Assembly (NCBI GenBank): GCA_030762935.1
Contig: CM060888.1
Span: 115,331,468-115,395,467, forward strand
Reading direction: 5' to 3'
From: Hymenopus coronatus
Lineage: Eukaryota > Arthropoda > Insecta > Mantodea > Hymenopodidae
DNA length: 64,000 nt
Positions 46,150-58,067 of this stretch are shown piece by piece. Position 1 is the stretch's first letter; the number at the start of each line of letters is the position of its first letter. The notes below the pieces were generated by a model that saw only the letters and a program-made list of their open reading frames with translations, did not search any database and had not been told where the DNA came from. Position numbers and translations under genes: made by a program.

Positions 46150-46345
46150 ATATTGTAAATTTTGGCAGTCGCAGTTGAAACGTCCACTAGAGCACTTCGA
46201 CCTCGCCACTGCCACCGAAGATGTCTGCCGTAGTCGCAGACGAAACGTCTGGGAAGAAGAAGGAGGAGCCCAGTAGACCACGGCCCATAAGTCCGGATTA
46301 TACTCCAGCCAGTATTAACACCGGCCGTGAAAGCCTAAGAATTTT
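46150..46345 (+). other. G+C-richer island, possibly a retroelement 3' end
   Basis: GTCGCAGTTGAAACGTCC and GTCGCAGACGAAACGTCTGG are an imperfect direct repeat about 85 bases apart. The composition contrasts with its surroundings. A GAAACGTC phrase near the 3' end is seen in some Penelope-like and LINE remnants, but I cannot name it. Confidence 0.25.
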
Positions 46346-48763
46346 GTATGAATTTTATTTGATACAAGAAAACTTTGATTATGATTTGATGTAGTTAACA
46401 TTTTATTTAGCTGACTACACCTATTGCATTAAATACTAAATAGTGTTGTTGACATTATTATTATTTTTATTATTGTTGTACTCAGCAAATTAATACATAA
46501 AAGAACTCGTAAACTATTTTAGTTTGCATTTTATTATAACACTAAAAAGTGCGGGGGATTAACGAGCACAGCTGTTACTTCTAATCTTACACATGCAGTG
46601 TACCAAATAGTAAATTTTAACAGACTTTAAGGATCTATAATAGTATTTCAAATATATTGTATAGTTTTCGACTTATGTCAAATTAATCAACACAAGGACG
46701 TTACGCACAAATTGACACAGTGGTAGCAATCCTTTCTTATTAACCTTATAGTTTCTCTTTTGTATAATACAGAAAAATTAATGCTGTCTTTTTTGTACAA
46801 TAAATATATGTTATATAAATAAACTGAAAATTATATGCATTGCTACTTTAAACGTGTATACACACATCTTTTTCTTGCCGCCGCGCTATGCAATTCAAAA
46901 TGACACATTGTTCTGCCATTTTCGTGGTCTCTACAGCCTGTTTCAAAACATTTTTTACATGCTTACTGCATGACCTAGTTTAATTCCTGCTAGTAGATAA
47001 GCTATTAATCTGCGCTCTCTGAAAGAGAGCGCAGATTAATAATGTCGAAAATATGAAAAGGTAGTGTTCGACACTGAACAATCCTGTGGATGATTCAAAC
47101 ATATTTTGAGTGATAGGAGGAGAGCCTTTTCTTTCGATACAGTAAAGAAGTATCCTGCAATTCACTGCAATAAATTCTGAGGGAGCTTAGTTGATTTATG
47201 TTGATTGTCTTTTCAAATCTCTGCACGTGTATTATTCTGGATTTTCTGTATCAATTTTTACACTTTTATATGTAAATTAGAGGCGTTTTTATTTACTGAT
47301 CATATTATGAAATCATTATTTTATTGTGTTATTTTATGAATTAGAGCAATGTATTTAATGTTAATACATGCAATGATTTACTTTGGAGTTACTTTATACC
47401 TCAACGTGAGCATGTTTACTCTAAAAACCTCTCCCCACTCCCATCTATTTAAACCGCTGACCACTCTGTGTGTTCGTAACTAAGTACGCTTCGGAACCGT
47501 CCAACTAATTGCCAGCAAGGAGGAGATAATTAAGATAATGGAGTTGTTACCTCTCTGAACCAACAGTGTATATATACTGCATTTCCTCAGTGTAAGATGC
47601 AATGCTTATTCCACCATAAGCTGATTCCAGCCTCTTAGCAAAAACGGTATTAGCACGGGAAGATGAGGATCAGATTTTGGTAGAAGAGATTATGAAATGC
47701 ACGTTACTAACCCATGTAACGAAGGCAACGAAGCTTGGACCTTGCAAAAGTGCGATGAAAACAGAATTACTTCCAGTGAAATGAGTTTATGCGCCGAACA
47801 CAAAATAGCGCCTTCAGCGAAATGAAGACATCCCACTGTCCTGTAATATAACACACATACTTATCAGTATCAAGCAGCATCTCCAAACGAATGCAAACTA
47901 GGATATGATCTTATTACGGGGACACTAAAGTGATAAAAGTGATTTTCCAAAGTATTAAAGCTAGAACTTTGTTTGTACAGACATTACCGGTAACAAAAGA
48001 AGCATTTATACCATGCTTCGTTCAATATGTTGCTTAACATCGAAATCTATTTTCTACTACAGATATTAAATACACTTCTTAATGCCTATGTAAAAATGGT
48101 CTATTGTAAATGTTTCTACAGAGTTTGTAGAAAAGGAAAAAAACTAAAAAGAAGGCATAATCGCTTATTATTTTTTGAAACTAACCCATAATCATTATCA
48201 CAATTTCAAACAAACATTTCATTATTCACATTTTGCAGTGCTTTGGGGAAACAATTTATAGCTCTAGCTGTATTTTTGTGGGAAAATAGATTTTTAAGTA
48301 ACAACAATTTTGAATCTGAGAAAATAGCTTTACAGTTTGGCATAGAGAGTCATTTAACAGTGCAACGCTTTAAAATGGCGTCCAAAGTATATATTACATT
48401 TAATCAAGGAGAGTCAAACATTGTAAATATATAGTTTAAAGTATGGTGCATTTTTTGCACCAAAATCATTTTTTTAACAAAATAGCCAAAGGAGTCCTTC
48501 TATGTCCTTAGGGAAGCATTATGTTGGGATTATGGCGAGCTTAATGTAATAAAAATTGCCAATCAAGAGTAATTCCTGTAACGTTGTTAAAGTGCATGCA
48601 AATATGTAGGAATTTAGTTTAATAACATTTCTTAACTATACGTTACGTCCCGTCACGTTATGTAAAGCTTATCGTAATCAGCTAGGAAGCGAATCCATAA
48701 ACTCTGGTTTGAGTGCCCATAATCCTTGACGACTCCTACTTTCTTTTGTTTTATTATTATTTC
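46346..48763. other. Intergenic A+T-rich stretch
   Basis: The only striking structure is the perfect palindrome at 47004-47040. Short open frames (for example + strand 48243-48434) are not recognisable. Confidence 0.4.
47004..47040. repeat. Perfect 17-bp inverted repeat with 3-base loop
   Basis: ATTAATCTGCGCTCTCT, then GAA, then the exact inverse AGAGAGCGCAGATTAAT. No mismatch is present in 34 paired bases. Confidence 0.95.
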
Positions 48764-48974
48764 TTTTTACTTTCTCTACACATACTATGTAACGGTGCAT
48801 GGAGGACGTATTGTATTGCAATAAAAAATTCAATACTGAGATTTCACCAGAAATATATGTTTTGAGACCCCCTGAATAAAAACATATTTTTAGGAAAATG
48901 TCCATGTGTGTTTCTGTGGACTACATAGCACACTAACCACAAGTCCGTTAAATACTAAACCTGGTATTCAAGTT
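48764..48974 (+). mobile_element. HER repeat, left part of a split copy
   Basis: It runs from TTTTACTTTCTCTACACATA to CCTGGTATTCAAGT, where foreign sequence starts. The right part is at 51400-51914. Confidence 0.85.
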
Positions 48975-51399
48975 GTCGCGTCGTGTGTGATTATTCTGTC
49001 CACTTTGTTGTCGCTAATTTGTGTTTATTAGTGACGTGTGGGTGTGACATTCTCTATATACTTTCTTGGAAGTGTCAGTTAAGTGATTACCGACAGTATA
49101 TAGGAGTTAAGATGAGTCCACCATACTTGATGCAGGACCTGTTCAGTAGAAGTAGATTCCCTCTCTGCCTGGGTGTAGCTGTCTCTGCGTTCAATGTTCG
49201 GTACAGCAATTGATTAAGATGAGTCCACCATACTTGATGCAGGACCTGTTCAGTATTCACCTGTTTTGTAGAAGTAGATTCCCTCTCTGCCTGGGTGTAG
49301 CTGTCTCTGTGTTCAATGTTCGGTACAGCAATTGATTAAGATGAGTCCACCATACTTGATGCAGGACCTGTTCAGTATTCACCTGTTTTGTAGAAGTAGA
49401 TTCCCTCTCTGCCTGGGTGTAGCTGTCTCTGCGTTCAATGTTCGGTACAGCAATTGATTAAGATGAGTCCACCATACTTGATGCAGGACCTGTTCAGTAT
49501 TCACCTGTTTTGTAGAAGTAGATTCCCTCTCTGCCTGGGTGTAGCTGTCTCTGCGTTCAATGTTCGGTACAGCAATTGATTAAGATGAGTCCACCATACT
49601 TGATGCAGGACCTGTTCAGTATTCACCTGTTTTGTAGAAGTAGATTCCCTCTCTGCCTGGGTGTAGCTGTCTCTGTGTTCAATGTTCGGTACAGCAATTG
49701 ATTAAGATGAGTCCACCATACTTGATGCAGGACCTGTTCAGTATTCACCTGTTTTGTAGAAGTAGATTCCCTCTCTGCCTGGGTGTAGCTGTCTCTGCGT
49801 TCAATGTTCGGTACAGCAATTGATTAAGATGAGTCCACCATACTTGATGCAGGACCTGTTCAGTATTCACCTGTTTTGTAGAAGTAGATTCCCTCTCTGC
49901 CTGGGTGTAGCTGTCTCTGCGTTCAATGTTCGGTACAGCAATTGATTAAGATGAGTCCACCATACTTGATGCAGGACCTGTTCAGTATTCACCTGTTTTG
50001 TAGAAGAAGATTCCCTCTCTGCCTGGGTGTAGCTGTCTCTGCGTTCAATGTTCGGTACAGCAATTGATTAAGATGAGTCCACCATACTTGATGCAGGACC
50101 TGTTCAGTATTCACCTGTTTTGTAGAAGTAGATTCCCTCTCTGCCTGGGTGTAGCTGTCTCTGCGTTCAATGTTCGGTACAGCAATTGATTAAGATGAGT
50201 CCACCATACTTGATGCAGGACCTGTTCAGTATTCACCTGTTTTGTAGAAGTAGATTCCCTCTCTGCCTGGGTGTAGCTGTCTCTGCGTTCAATGTTCGGT
50301 ACAGCAATTGTTTAAGATGAGTCCACCATACTTGATGCAGGACCTGTTCAGTATTCACCTGTTTTGTAGAAGTAGATTCTCTCTCTGCCTGGGTGTAGCT
50401 GTCTCTGCGTTCAATGTTCGGTACAGCAATTGATTAAGATGAGTCCACCATACTTGATGCAGGATCTGTTCAGTATTCACCTGTTTTGTAGAAGTAGATT
50501 CCCTCTCTGCCTGGGTGTAGCTGTCTCTGCGTTCAATGTTCGGTACAGCAATTGATTAAGATGAGTCCACCATACTTGATGCAGGACCTGTTCAGTATTC
50601 ACCTGTTTTGTAGAAGTAGATTCTCTCTCTGCCTGGGTGTAACTGTCTCTGTATTCAATGTTCGGTACAGCAATTGATTGAATGGTGGAAACAGGAAAGT
50701 GTGCTGGTATACTGGGTGATGAATTAAGAACAGGAACAGGATCCTTATTCAGTCTGATGTTTATTCTGCAATGAAACATCATGTGAAGTCATTTTGACAA
50801 ACAATTGTTATACACATTTCTCTTAACATGTGTAAACTCGGAGAAACACTATGAATACATGTAGGTAATTACTGATTACACTCGTTATATTTCAGCACTG
50901 TGAACTTACAGCACATATCTCGCACTTTGTAATTTGAGCGCGGAGTTATTACGCTGAGTGGCGTGGATTACGCCTCTAGACGACAGGACAAACACAGCAA
51001 ATTCTGGATTTGTGGTTCTTTAAATAGGTCACGGGGCCAGATATCCTCCTTAATGCTAATTGACTCTCCATTACCACCAAAAGTTATACTCGGCGTCACC
51101 AGATGACATGACTTTATTGCATTCAAGCCATGTGATATGAGTACAAAGAAAAATATCCTGCTTGGAGAATATGTTCGCACTCGTACCTCTGATGAACGCA
51201 CATAAAATAAAGAAATCTTACGAATTCCCAAGGTTTCTAAATACAATAGAGGATGCCTTTTGTCATATCTTACTGCTTAGTTCTTGAAGCTAAGTTTATG
51301 AAATAAATACACGAAAATAAAGTAAACCACTTACCTAAACTTGTAATTAAGATAATGAAAATATTGGGGATTGTCTATAGATCTTTGATATCGACAGTT
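48975..51399. mobile_element. 2.4-kb insertion carrying a 122-bp tandem array
   Basis: This segment separates the two parts of one HER copy, so it arrived later. About 30 bases of HER sequence expected at the junction are missing. Its ends read TGTCGCGTCG and, at the right, ATATCGACA. The 5-base inverted TGTCG/CGACA would suit an LTR or another short-TIR element, but I see no target duplication and no protein domain. The flank 50682-51399 has two A-rich AATAAA-like sites near 51300 and an unassigned - strand frame (50968-51246). Confidence 0.6.
49111..50681 (+). repeat. Tandem array, 13 units, 122-bp period
   Basis: The unit starts GATGAGTCCACCATACTTGA, continues CAGGACCTGTTCAGTATTCA, AGTAGATTCCCTCTCTGCCT, GGGTGTAGCTGTCTCTG and ends TTCGGTACAGCAATTGATTA. 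Starts fall at 49111, 49218, 49340 and then every 122 bases to 50560. The first unit is 107 bases because TATTCACCTGTTTTG is absent. Units are almost identical, with single-base differences (for example GTGTTC versus GCGTTC, CCCTCT versus TCTCTCT). As 122 is not a multiple of three, no long frame runs through. Confidence 0.97.
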
Positions 51400-51914
51400 A
51401 TTTCAAGAAAATCCCCCACCCCGAATTACCCTTTACGTAGAAAATGTTTCGAATATTTTGATTTTCTCAATAATTGCTGTAACGTTTTTGATGAAAGTAT
51501 AGTACATTAAAGATATTTAGATACATGACAAATAAAATGTTTATCTTGAATTTTCTGAGAATAGCCACTGAAGGAAGACCTCCTCTTTCTTGATGAATTT
51601 TGCATAACTTATAAACCGTAAGAGATAGACAGAAATCTACAACACAAAAATATACAGAGATAATTAAAACGCGCAATTTACATTATATTATCGTATGTTA
51701 ATTTATATTTGTGTAGTTAACCATTTTTTATTTTTTCCCTTCAGTTTTAAAATATTTAATGCTTTTCTCATACGGCAATATGTCAACTCCTGGATATTCA
51801 GACAAAGGAATTTTAATCAAATAGCAACCAGCTTTTACACTGCTTGACTATCGCTTTAACCCTAGGCTCTCCTTTATTTCCTTTCTACTCTACAAGGAAA
51901 CAAGTATATTTCGA
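51400..51914 (+). mobile_element. HER repeat, right part of the split copy
   Basis: It resumes at TTTCAAGAAAATCCCCCACC and continues to CTACAAGGAAACAAGTA. The terminal TAGAGAAAG hairpin is missing, replaced by unrelated sequence with ATTTCGACTAGTCACTC. Confidence 0.85.
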
Positions 51915-52039
51915 CTAGTCACTCACTACGGTTAACAAAACCGCGAGGTAACAAAACATCTCGGTAACAAACGGGTTACAGAATACCAAATAGGAGCGAG
52001 ATCAGTTCTTTACGGATAACAAATGCCGATCCTCATGGC

Positions 52040-52190
52040 GGTGCTCGCTAAACTGTCGAGATTTGGTGTTTCGTGGTGCAGGAGATCGTGGATTTGTGTC
52101 CCGCTTTGGGCATGGATGTTTGTGATGTGTTTGTGTTCTAAGTCATTCTCTCTCCGCTGATGGTCAATTAGGTCACGCCTGAAGGCTAAT
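52040..52190 (+). mobile_element. SINE fragment, fifth type
   Basis: GGTGCTCGCTAAACTGTCGA, GTGGATTTGTGTCCCGC (weak B box) and CTTTGGGCATGGATGTTTGT, then GATGGTCAATTAGGTC. The GGGCATGGATGTGTGTGATG phrase is a familiar body motif of insect SINEs. The copy is degraded at both ends. Confidence 0.5.
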
Positions 52191-52439
52191 ATGTGTGTAA
52201 ATAATTAACAAAGGTTAACAAATAACTGTAGCTGCCTTCTTAACAACAAAGTTAAAGAGTAGCCCTGATAGTTTCCCATTAAGTTTAGGAAAAACGAAAA
52301 TTCAACTGCAAGTTCTAATGTTTCTTGCGTGGGTGCGATGAGACTAGTCAGAATTTGCGCAAATAATATGATTTCCGTGTCTCAAATGGTACTCCATATA
52401 ATGAGTTGTATATAATACATCATATGTGTAATATACATA

Positions 52440-53727
52440 CTGTCAAGAAAGTACCGGGAATTGGTCATTTAAAAAATCCTGTTTAAAAGGGGATTCAAAA
52501 TTATTGTTGTCGCTAAGCTTTTCTCTATATCCACGCGGAGTTTGATCGTCATCTGTCATCTAGTTTATTTACAGTACGCCATTTTGTTAGTTCATCTCAA
52601 ATGTGATTTGCGATTTTACGATGGATACAAATACTGAACAAAGCGTCAAATTTTGCATTCCAAATTGTATTTCGTATGCCGAATCGATGAAAATGATACA
52701 GAGGGTTTACGGTGAATCGACTTTATCAAAAACACTACACATGAGTGGTACAGTGCATTCAAAAGTGGTCGAGATGTGGTGGTAGATTTGCCTGGCTCTG
52801 GTAGGTCATCAACTGTTTCAACTGAACTGAACATCGCTAAAGTGAAGAAAATGGTGTCTGAAGATCGTCATTTAGTCCTGAGAGAGATTGCCACTGAACT
52901 TTCTGTGTCTCACGAATCGATTCGTACCATTTTAAGCGATTGTTTGGACATGACACGTGTTGCAGCTCGGTAAGTTCCAAAAGACTTGAATTTTCTACAG
53001 AAACTCAATCGCGTAAGGATTGCTGATGACATGCTAGAACGAGCCATTTCCGACCCCACATTCATGAAATGCATTGTAACTGGTGATGAGAGGTGGGTTT
53101 ACGAGTTTGACACTAAAACCAGACTACAAGCTTCCGAATGGCGCCTTCCAACTGAACCGAAACCTAAAAGGACACGTCAAAATCGATCAAAACTGAAGGT
53201 CATGTTGACAGTTTTTTTCGATTATCACGGTGTCGTGCAGAGTTCTTGCCAGAAGGTCAGATGGTAAATAAGACTATTATCTGAGCGTTATGCGGCGTTT
53301 GAGAGAACAAATACGGCGAAAAAGTCCGGATTTGTGGAACGACAACTCGTGGACTCTGCACCACAATAACGCACCAGCTCACAAGGCTATTATTGTGGAC
53401 GAATTTATGGCCAAAAAGTTAACAAATAACATCGAACAACCACCGTAATCACCTGATCTGGCTCCTGCTGATTTCTTTCTGTTTCCAAAACTCAAGTTAC
53501 CACTTCGAGGCACCCGTTTTCAGTCGATAGAAGACATAAAGGAAAATTCGCGGCGACAATTGACATCGATTCCTAAAAATGCCTACAATGTTTTGAGGAT
53601 TGAATTATTCGTTGGCATAAATGTATAATTTCAAAAGGAGCCTACTTTGAAGGCGATAAAATAAAATTGGATGAATAATTCATTTTTTATGTTTTATTGG
53701 CAGTTTCCCGTAAATTTCTTGACGCAG
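52440..53727 (+). mobile_element. Mariner transposon with TIRs and TA target site
   Basis: The left TIR begins CTGTCAAGAAAGTACCGGGA and the inverted right end CTGCGTCAAGAAATTTACGG. TA flanks both (52438-52439 and 53728-53729). At 1288 bp it is a typical full-length mariner. Confidence 0.92.
52621..53678 (+). pseudogene. Mariner transposase pseudogene, nearly complete
   Basis: The ATG is at 52621 and the C-terminal stop after GDKIKLDE at 53676, so the span fits a mariner protein of about 350 residues. The N-terminal DNA-binding region is readable (KMIQRVYGESTLSKT), then a frameshift. REIATELSVSHESIRTIL is the second helix-turn-helix. A TAA interrupts the WVPHEL-like motif (VAAR, stop, VPKDL). 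The first catalytic motif VTGDERWVYEF is intact. The second reads LHHNNAPAH, with the catalytic Asp as Asn. The third (SPDLAPADFFLF) keeps its Asp, but a TAA sits just before it in place of the Tyr. A frameshift also lies near 53255. The enzyme must be inactive. Confidence 0.92.
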
Positions 53728-53749
53728 TAGTATTATATTATACGCAAAG

Positions 53750-54790
53750 AAGAATACTACTCATTATGAATCGCTTCTCTGCATATTCGTTTCAGGGTCC
53801 TTTCAGCTCTCTTCCTATCCGCCGTTAAGTTTTATCTTTTAATGTACTAACCACCTTATTTGGTGCCATTCAAGTTACCTTCAGATGTCATTCTTAACTT
53901 CTGCTCACCGATTCATTTATTACTTGAATGTCCAAATGTATATTTATTTTCTCATTTCTATTGTTTTATCTAGGATTTTGTCAGAATACTCTTCTCATGT
54001 GTTTTCTAATTTGTTTCATTTGTGCTGTATCAGTTTAGTTTTTGGGTATTAGTTTTGTTAGTACTATTGTTTTGTAAATTCTAGTTTTCATTTCCTTGTT
54101 TAAGTATTTATACTTTAACGTTATACCAATCATGAAACCTATTATTCTAACTGCTTTACTAGCTTAATGACCCTTTAATCACTGAATTATTATTTTCTTC
54201 AAATTTAAAAAGTAAGTATTGCATAATGATAGTGAGTTTAAACTAAGCTCATTGCAAATAAAATTAATTTTTCTATGTATACTTGCGACTCCAGCTTTGT
54301 TAAAATTTTGAAATGTTACAGAATTATAACAAAGCTCTTTATTTTTCATTCCAGCTGGTTTCATTTATAATTTTACTTATTTTTTTAAAATAAACAAGAC
54401 GATAAATAAAAGGATTGCAAATGGTTTGATTAAAATTCTCGACACTAGGCATTAAGGGGCATATCATTTCATATTGAGTGGTCCCCAGCTATTATCTCAT
54501 TTCCTAGACACAAAGTGCCATGACCTGCTCAAAATCCTTTTCCCCTTCTCCAACTTGCAACTCCTTCTGCGGTCATATATTTAGTTTTGGTAGCTGATGT
54601 TTTCATATTAAATCTTTGACAACTGGCATTTATATAGCAATCTTTGTACGTCATTCTCATTATTTGCTATCGGGACAGCATCATCAGCATAAAAGACAAC
54701 CTTTGCTTGTATTCCCCATTATCTATCCATTTTAGCATTAACTCATTTATTACCTTATTGATTATAATATCAAACAACATTTATAAAACT
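53750..54790 (-). pseudogene. LINE (non-LTR) reverse transcriptase fragment
   Basis: The - strand starts near 54780 with LFDIIINKVINELMLKWIDN, then (shifted) VVFYADDAVPIANNENDVQR. YADD, the catalytic motif of reverse transcriptase, lies at 54680-54691. FNMKTSATKTKYMT follows, then a less clear part, then KAVRIIGFM, KYLNKEMKTRIYKTIVL and TDTAQMKQIRKHMRRVF. The end is NRNEKINIHLDIQVINE and RRIGRELKGP. This is the palm-to-C-terminal order of LINE ORF2 proteins. Many stops and frameshifts are present, and the endonuclease and fingers are missing. A HER copy starts immediately at its upstream side. Confidence 0.8.
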
Positions 54791-54803
54791 GTTTCACATA
54801 CCA

Positions 54804-55682
54804 TTTTTACTTTCTCTACATAGTACATAGTACAGAGGTAAAGAAGGCATTCGCTCCATCCAACAATTTTATACCGAGATTTCACCGGAAATACACATTT
54901 TAAGGTCCTCTTGTCCAAACACTCATATTTAGAAAAAGGTCCATGTGTGTTCGTGTGTCTGTGAACAGGATAACTCAAAAACGAAAAGTCGGTAAAATAT
55001 CAGAAGTGGTATTTAGTTAAGTATCTTCCAAGGAATGAGAAACGAAGATTTTGAGTAAAGTCTCTCCACACCAAACTACACTTTACATGGAAACAATTTA
55101 AAACAAAATATTTTTTTTCAAAAATGGTTCTTAGCATTTTAATTAAAACACTGCAAATTAAAGATATTACATAAGGCAAATAAAATGTTTATCTTGAATA
55201 TTTTTGGAATAACCGCTGCTGGCCTCTTTATTCTGGATTCATTTTGCTGAATTTTGCATACTAGTAAACCGTAAGCGATAGACAAAGCCTTAATACATGA
55301 AAAATATAGATGTCGTTAAAACACACAATTTATGTCATTTACATCTTTTTTCATGGAATTGACAATTTCCGAGATATTACTTGACATTTGTTTCAATTTT
55401 AAATACTTATATTTTTCTCATACGAGAATTTGTCAACTCCTGGCCATGCAAAGAAACGAATTTCAACTACATTAATGGCAACCATCTTGTAAAAGATTTG
55501 ACTATCGTTTCAGCTTATTATATTCCTTATATTCATTCTGCTTACAGAAAAGCAAGTAATAAAGACAGTTTCTACTAATGTTTATTTCGATTAGTATGAA
55601 GTAGATAGAAAAATAAGCTTTTTAATAATCATTTATTACAGATATGTAGAGGAATTCATGTGAATGGAACATATCAGATTTG
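54804..55682 (+). mobile_element. HER repeat copy, full length
   Basis: It runs from TTTTTACTTTCTCTACATAG to GTAGAGGAATTCATGTGAATGG and CATATCAGATTT. All internal blocks are present in order. Confidence 0.9.
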
Positions 55683-57199
55683 TAATTATATCTTTTTCCG
55701 GTGAAATAAATCAATATACCATTGTGTTTGTTCCAGAATAGTATACAAACAAAATGCAATGTTCTCCGGAAAGCAACATTCTTATACTTTGTTTTTTATT
55801 CTGAACATAATTTATTTATGTTAAGATAAATAAGGCTTACAGTGTTTTCCACTTTGTGTTTATGTCTTTGTGGTTGCACATATGAAATATCAATATAACT
55901 CCATGTCTGCCTGCTTTGAGGTTCACGAAAATCCATTTTTCTTTCGGCTTAAGTGATCACGATAATAGAGAACTATTTTCATTTGTGCTTTTTTCGGCCG
56001 TTTGTCTTAAAACGCATTCTTCTAGCTAGACCATTTTTCGCATCCCTTTGTTCCTTTTTGTGCAGCCACTAAGGATAACAAGCTTTAAGGTAGATCCACT
56101 CGCGATATGCCACTTGAGGAACGTGCGCCCAGAATTTATCCGCAAAGTGCTCCTAGGGATTTGGAATACTGCGCGTAACAGGCGTTCGAAATGGGTAACT
56201 CATGTACTAGCATAAGTTACAGGTCGAGACAGTGTAATTAAAGTCATGAGCAAGCACTTAAGTTCAGCCTTTATTAGGTCCATCGGAGACGATATTTTGA
56301 GATGCTTTGAATTCAAAACAAACGTATTAGAAGTAGATGTCTTGTTGTGTATGTCTGGACAATTTAACTCAAAATGAAAAAGAGGGTAAATACACATTCC
56401 ACATTTACGTCAGTGATACAAGTTGAAGAATTTTTAATAAATTAAACCTATATCTTCACAGAACATTATGTTTACTTTTATATAAAAATGACTATAACAA
56501 GTTCTTTAAACTATCACCTATTAGATATATATTTCAGATACTATGTGAGAGCATATGTATTCTTATTGCGTTCTATATCATTGGGAGATCGTAAGATTTA
56601 TTGTGTTACATTCGCATACATTTCTCATTTTATACAGATTCTACAAGCTACTCTTGCTAAAACTTTTTTTTTTAACTTTTTTTTATCTATTTCGTGTTCA
56701 TTGAGATAATCCTTCTCAGAATCATTAACATTTCGTTACAGGTACAAAGGGTTTAAGAAAACCGAATTGACAGTGACATGTTTAAACGTAAGTCGCCACT
56801 GACCAAAACATTCCATACTCTTTCCATGTCATAGGAATGGCCAACTGAATGTACACATCACTTATAAAATGAAAGTATTGTACAGTTTAAACCAGTAATA
56901 ACGGCTGCCTCGGAAACGGCTATTGCTCCCCCCCCCAGAAAAACATACTAAAACAATTAATTGGAAATAAATGAGATGTTTTAAACATATCCACATTTAT
57001 AATCCGTTTTTCTATCTCTTAACGTCTATAAAGTCTTACTTGGTACTTCTTAGACAGTCAAATACTTGATACTTCTTAGACAGATGAATAAAATAAAACT
57101 CACAATTTTATTGTGCCGTATATCTACCCCTCTGTAGGTGGGTTTTCACTTCCAATAAAAACAATATTTGCGAAAAAGATATTACCTACTAAGCGCAAC
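55683..57199. other. Intergenic stretch with one doubtful HER remnant
   Basis: A+T-rich. A C-run lies at about 56931-56939. No gene seen. Confidence 0.4.
56285..56620 (+). mobile_element. Possible old HER fragment
   Basis: GGAGACGATATTTTGAGATG, AACTCAAAATGAAAAAGAGG, AAAAATGACTATAACAAGTT and GGGAGATCGTAAGAT follow the HER order with low identity. The ends cannot be placed. Confidence 0.35.
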
Positions 57200-57415
57200 G
57201 AAAAGCAAGGCATGTCTGACCACTCGCCTCTCACCTAGGCAGCCCGGGTTCAATCCCAAGCGACCGCATGAGATCGCTGGGGCGGGTTTTCTCCGGGTCC
57301 TCCGGTTTCCCCCGCCATGGCATTCCACCGGTGCTCCATCTTCATTCATGTATCATCAGTGTCACCGCGGTGCCATAAGTAGTTAAAGCGGGCATTAAAT
57401 ACTACCAAAAAAACA
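57200..57415 (+). mobile_element. tRNA-derived SINE (same family as 11404), first of three
   Basis: GACCACTCGCCTCTCACC, B box GGGTTCAATCCC, GGGCGGGTTTTCTCCGGGTC, ATTCCACCGGTGCTCCATCT and GTTAAAGCGGGCATTAAATA with an A-tail. The A box is degraded. Confidence 0.85.
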
Positions 57416-57475
57416 ATGTCTGGTCATCCATCATACATTACTACATATAAGTAGTAGAGAAGCGGTAGACGATAG

Positions 57476-57645
57476 AGAGGCCGTGTCCTGGCCGAGTGGT
57501 TAGACTTGCCTCTCGCTCCCAGGTAGGATGTGTGGTGAATGTGGGATTTGTGGTGGACAAGGCGAATTTTCTTCGGTTTCCCCTCCATCGCATTCCACCG
57601 GTGCTCCATCTTCATTCTATGTATCGGACCTATGTAGTACTATCA
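57476..57645 (+). mobile_element. tRNA-derived SINE (same family), second of three, internally deleted
   Basis: The A box GGCCGAGTGGTTAGAC is intact, but the B box (GGTTCGATCCC) is deleted: CCCAGGTAGGATGTGTGG passes straight into the body. The GGGCGGG phrase is also reduced. After CACCGGTGCTCCATCTTCAT the copy runs into an (AAT)-rich stretch. Confidence 0.8.
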
Positions 57646-58067
57646 GTAATAATAATAAAATAATGATAATAATAACAATAACAACAATAGACGGTATAGG
57701 TAGATTTTACTGGATAAAAATGATAGAAAAAGCGAAATCACTAGTCTGCGCTAGAGTTAACTCAGACTTAGAATTCTCTCGGGGAGAAACTCTAAACACA
57801 GAAATTATTGCATTGAAAAAGAACATTACACGACGAATAATGCTGTAAATATCAAAGGATATTATGCTAAAAACCGTACAAAAAGCAAAGAGCAGCTTGC
57901 GAAGGTTTTAGGTGCACAACAGTCCAAAGAATTTTCTAACAAAAGCGCGCGATGATAGACAATACAAAATTCAAATCTTGTGGTGAAGGAATAATCAAAA
58001 TACCGAAATGATAAAAGAGTTTATGCTCATAGCTCCAGTAAAACAGATGGTAATTTTCAAACTGAAT

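Noticed and set aside
49111..50681. CRISPR-like array
   Set aside because: The units are 122-bp contiguous tandem repeats with no unique spacers, in animal DNA.
50477..50782. 101-codon - strand frame with repeat-derived C terminus
   Set aside because: The 122-bp period is not divisible by three, so the frame ends after about one and a half units; it is a by-product of the array edge.
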